Assembly (NCBI RefSeq): GCF_001483135.1
Contig: NZ_LNAL01000006.1
Coordinates: forward strand, 868,003 to 932,002
DNA from: Solirubrum puertoriconensis
GTDB taxonomy: Bacteria; Bacteroidota; Bacteroidia; Cytophagales; Hymenobacteraceae
DNA: 64,000 bases
Direction: 5' to 3'
The translations under genes were made by a program, and so were the position numbers. The notes beneath the pieces were generated by a model that saw nothing but the letters and a program-made list of their open reading frames with translations, made no database searches and was not told where the DNA came from. This document shows, piece after piece, positions 27,295 through 37,059 of the stretch. How positions within the stretch are numbered: position 1 is the stretch's first letter; every line of letters starts with the position of its first letter.

Positions 27295-28007
27295 GATAGA
27301 GGAGGTTGGCGGCTATAAGATTTTACGGAAAATATAGGAGGTTTAAAAAGAATATGAATTTGTTAATATAATGATCGAGATGAGAAGATGGGCGCGATAG
27401 GGCCCGGCCGCTTAACAGCGCCGAGAGGCTTGCACCAGTGATGGTCGTTTGAATCAGAACTTCGGCGGTAGTGGTACCTGCACCAGCGAAAATTTCTGGT
27501 AGGTAAACGCACCAGGGCAGACCCTTCTGTTGCGGAAGCACAGGCATGAGCGCCTCCTTGCCCAACCCGAAACCACCTGCGCTGGCACACCACGAAGTGG
27601 CCGCCGAGAATATATGTTGTAACTAGCTGAACTTAACTGACCGGGAGCCGCTTGCTCTTGTATCAGCATCGGGAGTTGCAACCGAGCAAATAAGGGCTAA
27701 ACTGGGGCAGTGCGAACGGCCCGCCCGGCGCCCTGCTCAGCTTTGCCGGTTTTGCATCCCCAACAAGCCTTGCCAAGGTAGGCAACAGGCACTTTACGGT
27801 TTAGCGCGCCGCCATCCCAACGCCGCTGCAATCATCCTGAAGGGTGTGGCAAGAAACCGTACTGCCGCACGACCTAGGAGACAAGCACCCCGCATCTTTT
27901 CGCTGCTGCCTTTCGGGGCGGTATTGGCATGGCGTAGCGGCCATTACCGGAGCGGCCCATCATCAGGCCGGCCGATGTATTCCTCCTTCTGCAGTTCTTC
28001 TATCGAC
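27295..28007. other. Long intergenic stretch without a recognised gene
   Basis: The first 60 bases are AT-rich, then mixed composition. Open frames on the minus strand around 27323-27600 have no family resemblance and overlap one another. No element of the two repeat families is seen. Possibly decayed coding DNA. Confidence 0.4.
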
Positions 28008-28349
28008 ATGACCGATACTTACCTGCGCAGCCTCGGCTTTGCGCCCCTCGACCAAAACGACCTAGCCGGCCGCCGCGCCTTCGATACTTCCTGGCGGTAC
28101 CAGCACGAGTGCCGCGCCCTTGATGGGGCTTCCTTGTTCATCGAGCATCCGTTGGGCGTAGCCAGCTGCCGCCTAAGCGCACTGGCCGCACCCCTGGCCG
28201 CCCAGGATGTCTTTGCCACCACCACGCTCCACGACCGCCCCGGCCTGGAAACTGCCATCGAAGCCTTCTACAGCGCGCACGGTGGCAAGGGCGAGGTGGT
28301 GCCCCCCTTTGTGCCTTATGTGTACCGGCCGTTCCGCCGCCGGCACTAG
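28008..28349 (+). CDS. Hypothetical protein (113 aa)
   Basis: Start MTDTYLRSLGF is chosen over an upstream in-frame ATG whose product would be Arg-rich and unlike coding sequence. A compact soluble protein, with SLFIEHPLGVASCRLS and ending PPFVPYVYRPFRRRH. It is followed 35 bases later by another small gene on the same strand, so they may form an operon. No family recognised. Confidence 0.6.
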   Translation: MTDTYLRSLGFAPLDQNDLAGRRAFDTSWRYQHECRALDGASLFIEHPLGVASCRLSALAAPLAAQDVFATTTLHDRPGLETAIEAFYSAHGGKGEVVPPFVPYVYRPFRRRH

Positions 28350-28384
28350 CCGACTCCCTTTTCTGCTTTCAAATCAACGTTTAT

Positions 28385-28660
28385 ATGAATCAAGACCTAC
28401 AAGACAGCCTGGCCAACAACGCAAAGGAGTGGTTGGCGTTGTCGCTGTCCATTTCCTCGGCCGAGAAACAAGCCTTCAACAAAGTCCACGACGGCTTTTA
28501 CACCTCCTACGGCCCCGCGTTTATGGCGCACGTGTACCGCAGCACCATCGAGCAAGCGCTGCAAAGCATGCCCGATGCCGAGCGCACCAAGCTGCTGGCG
28601 GCTTTTCAGGATGCCATGAGCAAAGCCATCGACGAACACTACGCGCAATCGGGCAATTAA
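28385..28660 (+). CDS. Hypothetical small helical protein (91 aa)
   Basis: Predicted all-helical soluble protein (MNQDLQDSLANNAKEWLAL..., ends HYAQSGN) without Cys or membrane spans. A strong terminator follows directly, marking the end of a two-gene unit with the preceding hypothetical gene. No family recognised. Confidence 0.6.
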   Translation: MNQDLQDSLANNAKEWLALSLSISSAEKQAFNKVHDGFYTSYGPAFMAHVYRSTIEQALQSMPDAERTKLLAAFQDAMSKAIDEHYAQSGN

Positions 28661-28671
28661 TCGTTCGGCGC

Positions 28672-28722
28672 CCTGCAAAAGCAACGACCCCGGCCAATGG
28701 CCGGGGTCGTTGCTTTTGCAGG
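28672..28722. terminator. Bidirectional terminator hairpin
   Basis: Near-perfect palindrome CCTGCAAAAGCAACGACC ... GGTCGTTGCTTTTGCAGG with a short central loop (CCGGCCAATGGCCGG). It separates the plus-strand hypothetical pair from minus-strand genes. Confidence 0.85.
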
Positions 28723-28732
28723 GGTGGCTACA

Positions 28733-28927
28733 TCAAGGGTTCAGGTATTTGAGTAGTCCGTACACACATATGGCAACGCCGCCTAGGATTGAAATCCAGA
28801 GGTTGACGCTGGAGCCGCCCGTATTGATTGTAAAGTGGCTTGGGTTGACTGGGTCGAAACGCACCCGCACGGTGTCGCCGGCTTTGCAGCTAGGTACGTC
28901 GGTTCCGTAAGCGGCACGAGCGGTTAC
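28733..28927 (-). pseudogene. C-terminal fragment of a DUF3592 protein
   Basis: The minus strand encodes about 65 residues containing CKAGDTVRVRFDPVNPSHF and a final span WISILGGVAICVYGLLKYL before TGA at 28733. VRVRFDPxNP is the DUF3592 signature. The frame is closed upstream by a stop at about 28930, so the N-terminal half is missing. A complete paralogue lies immediately upstream (28994-29446), pointing to an old tandem duplication. Confidence 0.6.
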
Positions 28928-28993
28928 TTATTCGCACTGCGGAGTCCAGAACCGGACCACGGCGTGGCCGCTGCTCAGAAAAACGAGCAGCGG

Positions 28994-29446
28994 TTAAGAT
29001 CCTATAGGTGCAAACAGGCCGGCCAGTATTAGAATGATGCCAATACCTATAAACACCAGCGGGCGTGCATTTAGGAGGTAGTAGTCGGCTAGGGCAAAGT
29101 TGTGCTGCGGATCTCCAGGGTTGTAGTATAGTGAGACAACCGCGCCGCGAGCAAAGTAAGACTTGCCGCCAGTTTCGGGCTTGATGCGCACTAGGTGGCC
29201 GGCTTCGGTGTGAAACTCCACGATGGGGCCCTCGTCGTGGTCGACGACGAGCCCAGTGGTGAAGTGGCCGTGCTGGCAGAGGCGTTGGTGACGCTGCCGC
29301 AGCGCGAAGCCGTAGATGATGGGCACGGCGCTGAAGAGGATAACTAGAAGGCGCTCGTTGAAAATAGGCCTAAGCTCATAAGGATGTGACAATAGAAGGA
29401 ATGCGGTTGCATAACGTAAGAATGAACATCGCCTGCAAGCTTTCAA
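28994..29446 (-). CDS. DUF3592 membrane protein
   Basis: About 150 residues: first span LLVILFSAVPIIYGFAL, beta domain with GPIVEFHTEAGHLVRI and GAVVSLYYNPGDPQH (DUF3592 pattern VxVxYxPxxP), second span LVFIGIGIILILAGLF. The start is uncertain: the frame has only a TTG at its head, lying at the edge of a GAGGAGGGG element, so either the repeat donates the start or the real start is a weak internal codon near 29350. Function unknown. Confidence 0.65.
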   Translation of the reverse strand: MKACRRCSFLRYATAFLLLSHPYELRPIFNERLLVILFSAVPIIYGFALRQRHQRLCQHGHFTTGLVVDHDEGPIVEFHTEAGHLVRIKPETGGKSYFARGAVVSLYYNPGDPQHNFALADYYLLNARPLVFIGIGIILILAGLFAPIGS

Positions 29447-29485
29447 CCACCCCCTAACCCCTCCTCATCTGAGGAGGGGAACTAG
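29443..29485. repeat. GAGGAGGGG palindromic intergenic element
   Basis: Reverse-orientation copy: TCAACCACCCCCTAACC, then CCTCCTCATCTGAGGAGGGG and AACTAG. It separates the AAA+ gene from the DUF3592 gene. Confidence 0.85.
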
Positions 29486-29493
29486 CCTTAGTT

Positions 29494-32400
29494 TTAGTTA
29501 GTGGATGGGCCTTTCAGGGCCTCCCGAATCCCGCTTAGGTTGCCCGCAATGGCTTCGAGCTTAGTGAGCACCTGCAGCACCTGCCCGGCTTGCGAGTTGC
29601 GCAGGTTGTCTTGGTAAGTTTGCTTGATCTGCTGCCAGCGCTGCTGCTGCTCGGGCGTGAGCCAGCCGAGCAGCTCGCGCAGCTTAAGTAGGTTGGCTTC
29701 GGCAGCGCTGGTTAAGGTTTGGGCTTCGCTTTCGTAGTGGGCGGCCAACAACTGCTCTACTTCCTGCTCGTTCATCACCGGGCGCACCTTTTCGGCCAGT
29801 TTGTTCATGTTGCGGTACGAGCCCTGCAGCTTAAACGGCGGCTCGGTGCGGTATGCGTCGGCTTGGGCGGCGCTGGCAATGTAGGCGGCGTTTACGCGGG
29901 CCACCACGTCGCGTAGGCGCAGCAGCTTTTGCAGCACGGCCACGTACTCGCTGAGCTCCTCGGGAGCGTGGTTGCCCTCGAAGGTTAAGCCGTCGGCTTG
30001 GCCGGTTTCGGCGAGGCGAATGAGGGCGGGCACGTCCTGCGGCGCCTGGGTGGCCAGGCGACCTAGGGCGGCGTTGCTGGTGAGGGCGTTTTCGAGGTAG
30101 GAGAGGCGGAAGGCTTCTTCGGAGCCGGCCGTCAGGATGTCGCCGAGGTTGTAGATGTCGGCGCGGTTGGCGAGCATGTCGGGCAGCTTAAACACGTCGC
30201 CGGTTTCGGTGTAGGGGTTGCCGGCCATTACCACGCACACCTTGCGGCCGCGGAAATCGTAGGTGCGGGCGCGGCCCTGGTACACGCCTTCAATCTTGCG
30301 CTGTGCATCGCAAAGCGAGATAAACTTCTGCAGAAACTCGGGGTGGCAGTGCTGTATGTCGTCGACGTAAATCATCACGTTGTCGCCCATCTCGAAAGCC
30401 AGGTTCAGCTTTTCCAGCTCCTGCCGCGCGCCGGCATTCGGCGCCTGTGCCGGGTCGACGCTCGTAACGGCGTGGCCGATGGCCGGCCCGTTGATCTTCA
30501 TGAAGATTAGACCTAGGCGGTTGGCCACGTACTCGAGCAGCGTGGTTTTGCCGTAGCCCGGCGGCGAAATAAGCAGCAGCAAACCCATGAGGTCGGTGCG
30601 CTTGCTCTCGCCGGCGGTACCAATTTGCTTGGCCAAGTTGGCTCCAATCAGCGGCAGGTACACCTGGTCGATGAGGCGGTTGCGCACAAAGGAGGTGAGC
30701 ACGCGCGGGCGGAAGTCGTCGAGGCGCATGGCGTCGGCGGCTTGGGCCAGCAGCTGCTTTTTCAGCTCGGCAAACTGCTCGAACTGCGGCTGCGTGTGCT
30801 GCACGTAGTCGTGCAGCCGGCGGCGGAAGTGCGGGAAGTTGAGCGCGTAGCTGTGGTCTTCCTGGATGCGCGGGTGCGTACCGCGCAGGCCGGGCAGCAC
30901 CTCCGTAAGCGGCGTGCGCACCACCTGCGCGGGGTTGTAGCTACGCGTAACGAGAAGCGCGGCGGCCTCGTCGCCGTACTCAACCCAAGCGGTGTGGTTG
31001 GCTTGCTTGAGGAAAGCCTGCAGCCACTGCCGTACCAGTTGGTACTGCGCCGTGGGTTGCTGACCTAGGGCCGCTACCGAAGCCTCGAAGGTGTCGGTGG
31101 CGCGGCGGTCCTTCAGTTGCTTCAGGAAGGCATCGTGCAGATCGGCGGCTTCGGCGGAGGTGGTGAAGGGGGTAGCGCGGGGTTGATACTGCTCAACCAC
31201 CATGCTGCCGCGCCCCTCAACCAAACCACCTTGGTTGATACTTGCCGGCAACTGTCGGTTTTCCGAAGCCGAGGCTTGCTGAATCAACTCGTGCAGTAGG
31301 TAGTTGCCTGCTTCGGCCACTTCGGCTTGGGTAAACAGGCCACTTTCTTGCGCAAACTGGCTGATGGCAGCCTGCAACTCGGCGGCGAGCTTGCTGGTTT
31401 CCAGCGCGCCAGGGAATACCTGCAACAACAGGGCAAGGCCCCGAATCTGGTGCAACCAGTGGGCTTTTTTATCGGCTGGGGCAAAGCGGTGCCAGTACAG
31501 GCTGGCGGCGGCGCGGGTTTCGGTGGGGTAGCGCAGCAGGCCGGTGGTGCGGGTTAGGCGCACAAGCGCAGCCAGGATTTGCGCCGCGTCGTGGTCGTGT
31601 ACGCCTTTGAGGTAGCCCTCGGCGTAGCGCGGGGCCATGTGCTGCTGCACGTAGCTCAGCAGCTCGGTGGCACCTAGGCGCTCCAGCTCCGCCACCTGCA
31701 GCGTGGCCGGTGCACCCTCAGCGGCCGGTGCTGGATGCTGGGCGGCTGCGAGCAGCTGGTAGGCCAGAAACTCGGCGCGGTACACGTCGTGGTTTTCGGA
31801 GGGCAGCGTTTGCTCCCACACCGGGCGGGCCTGCTCCACGGCGGCATCGGCCACGGGCCGGAAGAAGTTGGTGCCGGTGAGGTGGTAATGCAGCTGCCCA
31901 TCGCGCAGCACCAGAGTCAGCTCCAGCGGTTGGGTATTTACCGTGAAGGTGTGCGGGCCAAAGCGCACGCCCTGGCCACCGTCCACGAATAAATCGGCGC
32001 GGTCTTTCAGCTGGCGCACGGCGTCTTCGCGCACAGTTTTCAGGCGCGATTGTAAGTCGTCGGCCTTCACGGCGTCGCCTAGGGCCAGCAGCTCATCCAC
32101 GGTGCGGCGCACCTTCTCCACCATCACGTCGGCCGCGAAGTAGCCGTTGATGTCGGCCACCGACGTGAGCTTGGCTACGCGGTTGTGCACTGCCTTCAGC
32201 ATGCGCTCGGCCGATTGCAGCAGGGCCGTGGCGCGTTGGTTGCGCGCGGCTACCAGGCTTTGCTTGCGGGCCTCGAAGGCTTCGTAAGCTTCTTCGCGGC
32301 GGGTAGCCAGCTGACTCAAAAACTGGTCGAACTCCGGAAACTTGCCCTCCAACTCCTCCAACTGCACCATCAGGCGCGAGAGGTACTCGTCGCACTTGGC

Positions 32401-34506
32401 AGGCGTGTCGGAGAGGTCGAGGTAGTTTACCAACGACTGCTCGAGCAGCTTCAGCTGGGCAGCAAACTCGGCTTGGGCCTCGGTGCCGGCCAGGGCCTGG
32501 CGGCGTTTCTTGAGGGCGGCCCGCAGCTGATTAAAGCCGGCGTAAATCCCCGAGATGTTGTCGATGATGCGGGTGGTCTGCGTGGGGTCGGCAATGGGCA
32601 GGTTGCCCACTACTTCAATCAGCAGCTCTAGCTCGGCGGCCACGGCGTTCATGTTCTGCTCGAGGCGGTTGGCTTCGGTTACCGTGGGCACCTGCTCGAT
32701 GCCCGCACCTAGGGCAGCCACGCGCTCGGCGTAAGGGGCCAGGGCATGGTCGCGCAGCAAGAAGTCGACCGTACGCTGGGCAACTTCCTGCGACAAACTT
32801 TGCAGCTCCTCGGCGGTGCGCTCTACGACTGCGGCGTCAACGTAGCGCAGTTCTTTCAGCGAAATAACCTCGCCGCGCACTTGGCGCAAGTTGGCCAGTT
32901 GCTGTACGTATTCCTGCACCTCGGTAGCATCGGCCGTGCGCTTGATGTAGTCGCGCAATTCGGCGGCGCGGCCGAGCACTTGCTGGGTTTGCTCGTGCGT
33001 GCTGCGACGAATGCGCTGCACCTTATCAAATTCCTCTACCGCCGAGGTAGCAGCCTGGCGGATGTCCTGCAGCGGCTCGGCCAGCTTCTCGGCGCCGGGC
33101 TCGGCCAGCCAATGGTACGAGTCGGAGAGTGTAGTGGTGCGGCGGATCAGGTCGAGGTACAGGCCGGTGTAAGAGTCGTCCTTGCCAATGAGCGTGAGCA
33201 CCTCCTGGGCCTCGGCCATGGCCCGCACAATTTCCTTGTTGCCCAGTTTCCCTAGGTAACCATCCTGCACGGCAGGCAGCTGAAAGTTGGGGGCGGTGTA
33301 GGGCGTTTGCCAGATCTGTACGGCGTGGTGCTTTTTGGGCTCCTCGTCGGCGCGGAAGTAGCACAGTTCGCCGTTCTCGAACAGCGCGTAGCCGTGGCAC
33401 ACGATGGGCGCGGCCACCTTCTGGCTGATCAGGTTGTAGCTCAGCAGCAGGTACAGGCCGTTGTCTTTCTGAAAGAACACGTACAGGAAATCCTCGCCGT
33501 TGGGCGAGGCCACACGCTTCTCAAACACCAGTTCGGTCGGCACGTTTTCGAACTGCTTGCCGTCGCCGGTTTGCAGGTAATAGCCGTGCGGGAAGATGAG
33601 GCCGTGGCCGTCGGGCAAGAGCACGCAGGCGTCGGCCAGGGCATCGAGGCGTTGGGCCTGGCGCAACTTGGTGTTGTAGAGGAAGTAGCGGAACTGCTGC
33701 TCCTGGTACGGCCTAATCTTGAGCAGTACCAACTGGCCCACCACCGCATAATGAATTTCGGCGTCGTCGAGGGTCTGGTCTTTGTTGTCGACGGGCTCGG
33801 AGTAAATACCTTGTCCCGTCTTGGTGTTGTCTTCGACCTTGATGGTAAGGTCGCCGCCCACCGTCTCTACAAAAACTTTGTCTTCGATGCTGATGTGCGG
33901 GTGCTTGCCAGCCCGTTGCATGTCGCGGGTGGCACGCTTCCAGCTGAACTCGTGCTGGGGCGGAAAGGTGTACTCGTGGTCGGAGCGGTTGTCGAGGTAC
34001 GTCAGCGCCTCGCCCTGCACCAGCCACTTAAATGTCTTGATATCATTAGCCGTTTTGCCCACCCGAAACACCATAAACAGGTGCTCGCCGCGCTGGGCAA
34101 ACTTCACGAAGCGCGCATTTTTGTAGTAGCGGTACAAGTTGCGCAGCTCCTCCAGAAAACCCTTGTCCCGAATGATGTCAAGCCCCACAGGGCGGAACTC
34201 TGGCCGTTGGTATGCATACACGCCAAATACATCATGCAAATCGACCTCGGTTTTGAGACCTAGGAGCACGTTGAACCCGAACAGGAACTTGTCGCCGAGC
34301 GCCACCATGTCCATGGGCACGCAGTTGTGCTCGGTGGTGATGCGCCCGGTGCCGAGCAGAGCCCAGTCCAGCGCTCCGAAAACTTGCTTGCGGGCAGTGT
34401 TGAGCTTGTCGAGGCGGATGCGCAGGTCGGTGCCGCCCTTGGTAAGGCGGTTGCGCAGGATTTCGTAGGTGCCGGTTTCGAGTTGAGGAGCGGCGGTAGT
34501 TTCCAT
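29494..34506 (-). CDS. Giant AAA+ ATPase with coiled-coil body (DNA-repair-ATPase family)
   Basis: 1,670 residues. The N-terminal 450 or so are beta-rich without a known motif. About 470-900 is dominated by heptad-type helices (long Glu/Leu/Arg runs). A MoxR/AAA-like ATPase lies near the C-terminus: Walker A PPGYGKTT near 1315, Walker B MIYVDDIQH near 1377, sensor-like VVMAGNPY. Proteins of this architecture are annotated as DNA repair ATPases, but neighbours here are flotillin and PspA, so a role in membrane-stress remodelling is at least as likely. It is the last gene of the minus-strand cluster, separated from flotillin by a 60-bp inverted repeat. Confidence 0.75.
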   Translation of the reverse strand: METTAAPQLETGTYEILRNRLTKGGTDLRIRLDKLNTARKQVFGALDWALLGTGRITTEHNCVPMDMVALGDKFLFGFNVLLGLKTEVDLHDVFGVYAYQRPEFRPVGLDIIRDKGFLEELRNLYRYYKNARFVKFAQRGEHLFMVFRVGKTANDIKTFKWLVQGEALTYLDNRSDHEYTFPPQHEFSWKRATRDMQRAGKHPHISIEDKVFVETVGGDLTIKVEDNTKTGQGIYSEPVDNKDQTLDDAEIHYAVVGQLVLLKIRPYQEQQFRYFLYNTKLRQAQRLDALADACVLLPDGHGLIFPHGYYLQTGDGKQFENVPTELVFEKRVASPNGEDFLYVFFQKDNGLYLLLSYNLISQKVAAPIVCHGYALFENGELCYFRADEEPKKHHAVQIWQTPYTAPNFQLPAVQDGYLGKLGNKEIVRAMAEAQEVLTLIGKDDSYTGLYLDLIRRTTTLSDSYHWLAEPGAEKLAEPLQDIRQAATSAVEEFDKVQRIRRSTHEQTQQVLGRAAELRDYIKRTADATEVQEYVQQLANLRQVRGEVISLKELRYVDAAVVERTAEELQSLSQEVAQRTVDFLLRDHALAPYAERVAALGAGIEQVPTVTEANRLEQNMNAVAAELELLIEVVGNLPIADPTQTTRIIDNISGIYAGFNQLRAALKKRRQALAGTEAQAEFAAQLKLLEQSLVNYLDLSDTPAKCDEYLSRLMVQLEELEGKFPEFDQFLSQLATRREEAYEAFEARKQSLVAARNQRATALLQSAERMLKAVHNRVAKLTSVADINGYFAADVMVEKVRRTVDELLALGDAVKADDLQSRLKTVREDAVRQLKDRADLFVDGGQGVRFGPHTFTVNTQPLELTLVLRDGQLHYHLTGTNFFRPVADAAVEQARPVWEQTLPSENHDVYRAEFLAYQLLAAAQHPAPAAEGAPATLQVAELERLGATELLSYVQQHMAPRYAEGYLKGVHDHDAAQILAALVRLTRTTGLLRYPTETRAAASLYWHRFAPADKKAHWLHQIRGLALLLQVFPGALETSKLAAELQAAISQFAQESGLFTQAEVAEAGNYLLHELIQQASASENRQLPASINQGGLVEGRGSMVVEQYQPRATPFTTSAEAADLHDAFLKQLKDRRATDTFEASVAALGQQPTAQYQLVRQWLQAFLKQANHTAWVEYGDEAAALLVTRSYNPAQVVRTPLTEVLPGLRGTHPRIQEDHSYALNFPHFRRRLHDYVQHTQPQFEQFAELKKQLLAQAADAMRLDDFRPRVLTSFVRNRLIDQVYLPLIGANLAKQIGTAGESKRTDLMGLLLLISPPGYGKTTLLEYVANRLGLIFMKINGPAIGHAVTSVDPAQAPNAGARQELEKLNLAFEMGDNVMIYVDDIQHCHPEFLQKFISLCDAQRKIEGVYQGRARTYDFRGRKVCVVMAGNPYTETGDVFKLPDMLANRADIYNLGDILTAGSEEAFRLSYLENALTSNAALGRLATQAPQDVPALIRLAETGQADGLTFEGNHAPEELSEYVAVLQKLLRLRDVVARVNAAYIASAAQADAYRTEPPFKLQGSYRNMNKLAEKVRPVMNEQEVEQLLAAHYESEAQTLTSAAEANLLKLRELLGWLTPEQQQRWQQIKQTYQDNLRNSQAGQVLQVLTKLEAIAGNLSGIREALKGPSTN

Positions 34507-34578
34507 ATCGGTCAGCCCGTGCGGGCAGTACTAAAAGCTGGAGCTAGCTTAAAGGAAGAGGCTAGAGCTAGTGCTAAG

Positions 34579-34743
34579 GCTAGCTCCCCTCCTCAGATGA
34601 ATTCCGCGACTGGAGCGGCGTGGGTTGGGGGTGGTTGAAAGGCTAGAATTAAAGACTAGGTTTAAAAGCCGTTCAACGAACAGTCAACCACCCCCAACCC
34701 ACGCCGCTCCAGTCGCGGAATTCATCTGAGGAGGGGAGCTAGC
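34579..34743. repeat. Perfect 60-bp inverted repeat (GAGGAGGGG family)
   Basis: Arms 34579-34638 and 34684-34743 are exact complements with a 45-base spacer. Each arm starts GCTAGCTCCCC, carries GAATTCCGCG, and ends GGGTGGTTGA. The folded RNA would be a very stable hairpin between the flotillin and AAA+ genes and could attenuate or protect the operon transcript. Confidence 0.9.
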
Positions 34744-34795
34744 TCTAATCCTAGCATTAGAGGCTAGTTTGCCCTGGGGCTAGGAGGTGAGGCCC

Positions 34796-36964
34796 CTAAT
34801 TCAGCGTGCTCACCACCTTGTCCGAAATACCCAGCATTTTGGCGGTGCCGGCTAGTTGGGTAATCGTGTTGCGGGTGGCGTCGTCGCCGGCTTTGTTCAT
34901 CATCTGCAACAGCAGGGCCGAGATGCTCAGGTTCTTTACATCATCCGAGCTCAGACCGAACTGATTAACGAACTTGGTTAGGTTGGTTTTAAAGTCTACG
35001 CCTCCAGCGGCATCGAGCGGGAAGAAGGTATCCTTCACGGTGGTCAGCACCTGGGAGTTGCCCACGGCACGGTCGATGCTCTTGCCCTTGGTGATGGAGC
35101 CGATGATCTGGTCGAAGAACATGGTTTCGCCGCCCACGATGTCGATTTTGGCGGCTTTCAGAGCCTCGGCAATAACGCCCGACTGCGCGGCCGCAATGTC
35201 TTTCTGGATGCTGATTTCGGCCAGCTCCACGGCTTGGTCTTTGGCCAGGCGCAGCTTGAACTCCTCGTGCTCTTTGCCCACGCCGTCGAGCTTTTTCATG
35301 GCATCGGCTTTGGCTTCGATGCCTTTGGCCTCTACCGCAAACTTTTCTTCGTTCACGCGCACTTCGGCCAGGCCTTTCTTCTGCTGAGCGTCGGCCATGG
35401 CGTCTACTACTTCCACTTCTACCATCGCCTTCTCGCGATTCACTTTGGCAGCTACCACCCCCAGTTTCTCATCGGCTTCGGCTTGCGCTGTGGCTTTGGC
35501 CTGAATGGCCTGGGCTTCGGCCGAGGCGGTAAGCTGCAGCACGTTGGCTTCGGTTTCGCCTTCTTTCTGGCGGGCAACGGCTTTGGCTTGCATCACCTGC
35601 GCTTCGGCCAGGCCTACGGCAGCGGCTTTCGAAGCCTCGGCTTCGGCCAATGTGCGGATGGCTTGAGCCTTAAACTCGGCCGAGGCTTTTTCGGCTTCGG
35701 CATCAATAAGGGCTTGCTTGGCGCGCAACTCGGCGGCTTGCTTTTCCATGTCGGCCGAGCCTACGAAGTTGATAGTCTGCGCGTCGGTTTCCTGCTTGGC
35801 TTTGGTAAGCGCCACCAGCTTCAGGCGTTCGGCTTCGGCCTGAGCGCGAGTGTCTTTAATGCGCTCTTCTTCCTGCACGGTGGCTTTTTCCACGGCAATT
35901 CGCTCGCGGATGATGGCCTGAATATTCTTGCGCTCTTCTTCCAGCGCCTTTTCCTTTTCAATCTGGGCCAGCGCCACAATACGCTCCCGCTCGTTGGCCT
36001 CCAGGGCCTGGGCCTGCGCCACGCGCTCGGTTTCCACGGCGTCGGTACGTTGCTTGTTGCGCTCGGCCACCAGCACCTGACGGTCGCGGTTTTGCTCGGC
36101 CACTTTTACTTCCTCCTCGGTAGCTAGGCGGGCGCGCTCCGATTTGAGCAGCTCTTCCTGCTGCACCTTGGCAATTTCGGCGGCTTCGCGGGCCTTGATG
36201 CTGGCAATTTCGCGGCGCTGCTTTTCCTGGTTTTCGGTCAGTTGCTTTTCCAGCTGCAGAATGGTTTCCTGCGCTTCTACGTCCTGCTTCTTGATGGTCT
36301 TCTGGGTTTCCCGCTCAATAGCGTTGGCCTGAATCTTCTGCTCCGAGGTCAGGGCAATGATTTTCTTGATGCCCTCGGCGTCCAAGATGTTGTCGTGGTT
36401 CAGCGACGTAAGCGGCGTTTGCTCCAGGTAGTCGATGGCGCAGTCGTCGAGCACGTAACCGTTCAGGTCGGTGCCGATGATGCGCAGGATTTCCTGCTTG
36501 AACTGCTCACGGGAGTTGTACAGCTCGATGAAGTCGAACTGCTTGCCTACGGTCTTCAGCGCTTCCGAGAACTTGGCATCAAACAAGGCCTCCAGCGCGG
36601 CGGGGTCCGAAGCACGGCGCGTGCCGATGCTCTGGGCTACCTGCACCACGTCGTCTTGGGTTTTGTTGACGCGCACAAAGAAGTTCACCTTCACGTCGGC
36701 GCGCAGGTTGTCTTTGCAGACGAGGCCTTCCTTGCCGCTGCGGCTGATGACGATGGTTTTCAGGGTGATATCCATCACCTCGAGCTTGTGCAGCACTGGT
36801 ATAACGAAGATGCCCGAAAACGACACGCGGGTGTCGCCGAGGCCTGTGCGCACAAGGGCTTCGCCCTGCACGGCTTTCTGGTACATCTTCACCACAATGG
36901 CGATGATGCCGAGCAGGAACAGGCCGGCAATAACCAGCACTGCCAAGGATAATTGTTCGATCAT
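34796..36964 (-). CDS. Flotillin-like SPFH/band 7 protein
   Basis: 722 residues: N-terminal membrane anchor (LSLAVLVIAGLFLLGIIAIVV), SPFH domain (about 35-200), then a long Ala/Glu/Lys-rich coiled coil with repeated AEA motifs (about 220-560) as in flotillin/YqiK, and a C-terminal helical region. Flotillins scaffold membrane microdomains. Next to an OB-fold membrane protein (YqiJ-like) and PspA, the standard partner set for bacterial flotillins. Confidence 0.9.
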   Translation of the reverse strand: MIEQLSLAVLVIAGLFLLGIIAIVVKMYQKAVQGEALVRTGLGDTRVSFSGIFVIPVLHKLEVMDITLKTIVISRSGKEGLVCKDNLRADVKVNFFVRVNKTQDDVVQVAQSIGTRRASDPAALEALFDAKFSEALKTVGKQFDFIELYNSREQFKQEILRIIGTDLNGYVLDDCAIDYLEQTPLTSLNHDNILDAEGIKKIIALTSEQKIQANAIERETQKTIKKQDVEAQETILQLEKQLTENQEKQRREIASIKAREAAEIAKVQQEELLKSERARLATEEEVKVAEQNRDRQVLVAERNKQRTDAVETERVAQAQALEANERERIVALAQIEKEKALEEERKNIQAIIRERIAVEKATVQEEERIKDTRAQAEAERLKLVALTKAKQETDAQTINFVGSADMEKQAAELRAKQALIDAEAEKASAEFKAQAIRTLAEAEASKAAAVGLAEAQVMQAKAVARQKEGETEANVLQLTASAEAQAIQAKATAQAEADEKLGVVAAKVNREKAMVEVEVVDAMADAQQKKGLAEVRVNEEKFAVEAKGIEAKADAMKKLDGVGKEHEEFKLRLAKDQAVELAEISIQKDIAAAQSGVIAEALKAAKIDIVGGETMFFDQIIGSITKGKSIDRAVGNSQVLTTVKDTFFPLDAAGGVDFKTNLTKFVNQFGLSSDDVKNLSISALLLQMMNKAGDDATRNTITQLAGTAKMLGISDKVVSTLN

Positions 36965-37059
36965 GGAAGTAAAGCGTAGAGTTGTGTCAGAGCTAAAAGG
37001 GGTAGGGTGGTTGAGAAACCTTGCCTAGGTTGGCGAAGCCAAGCCCGGGCTACATTGTT

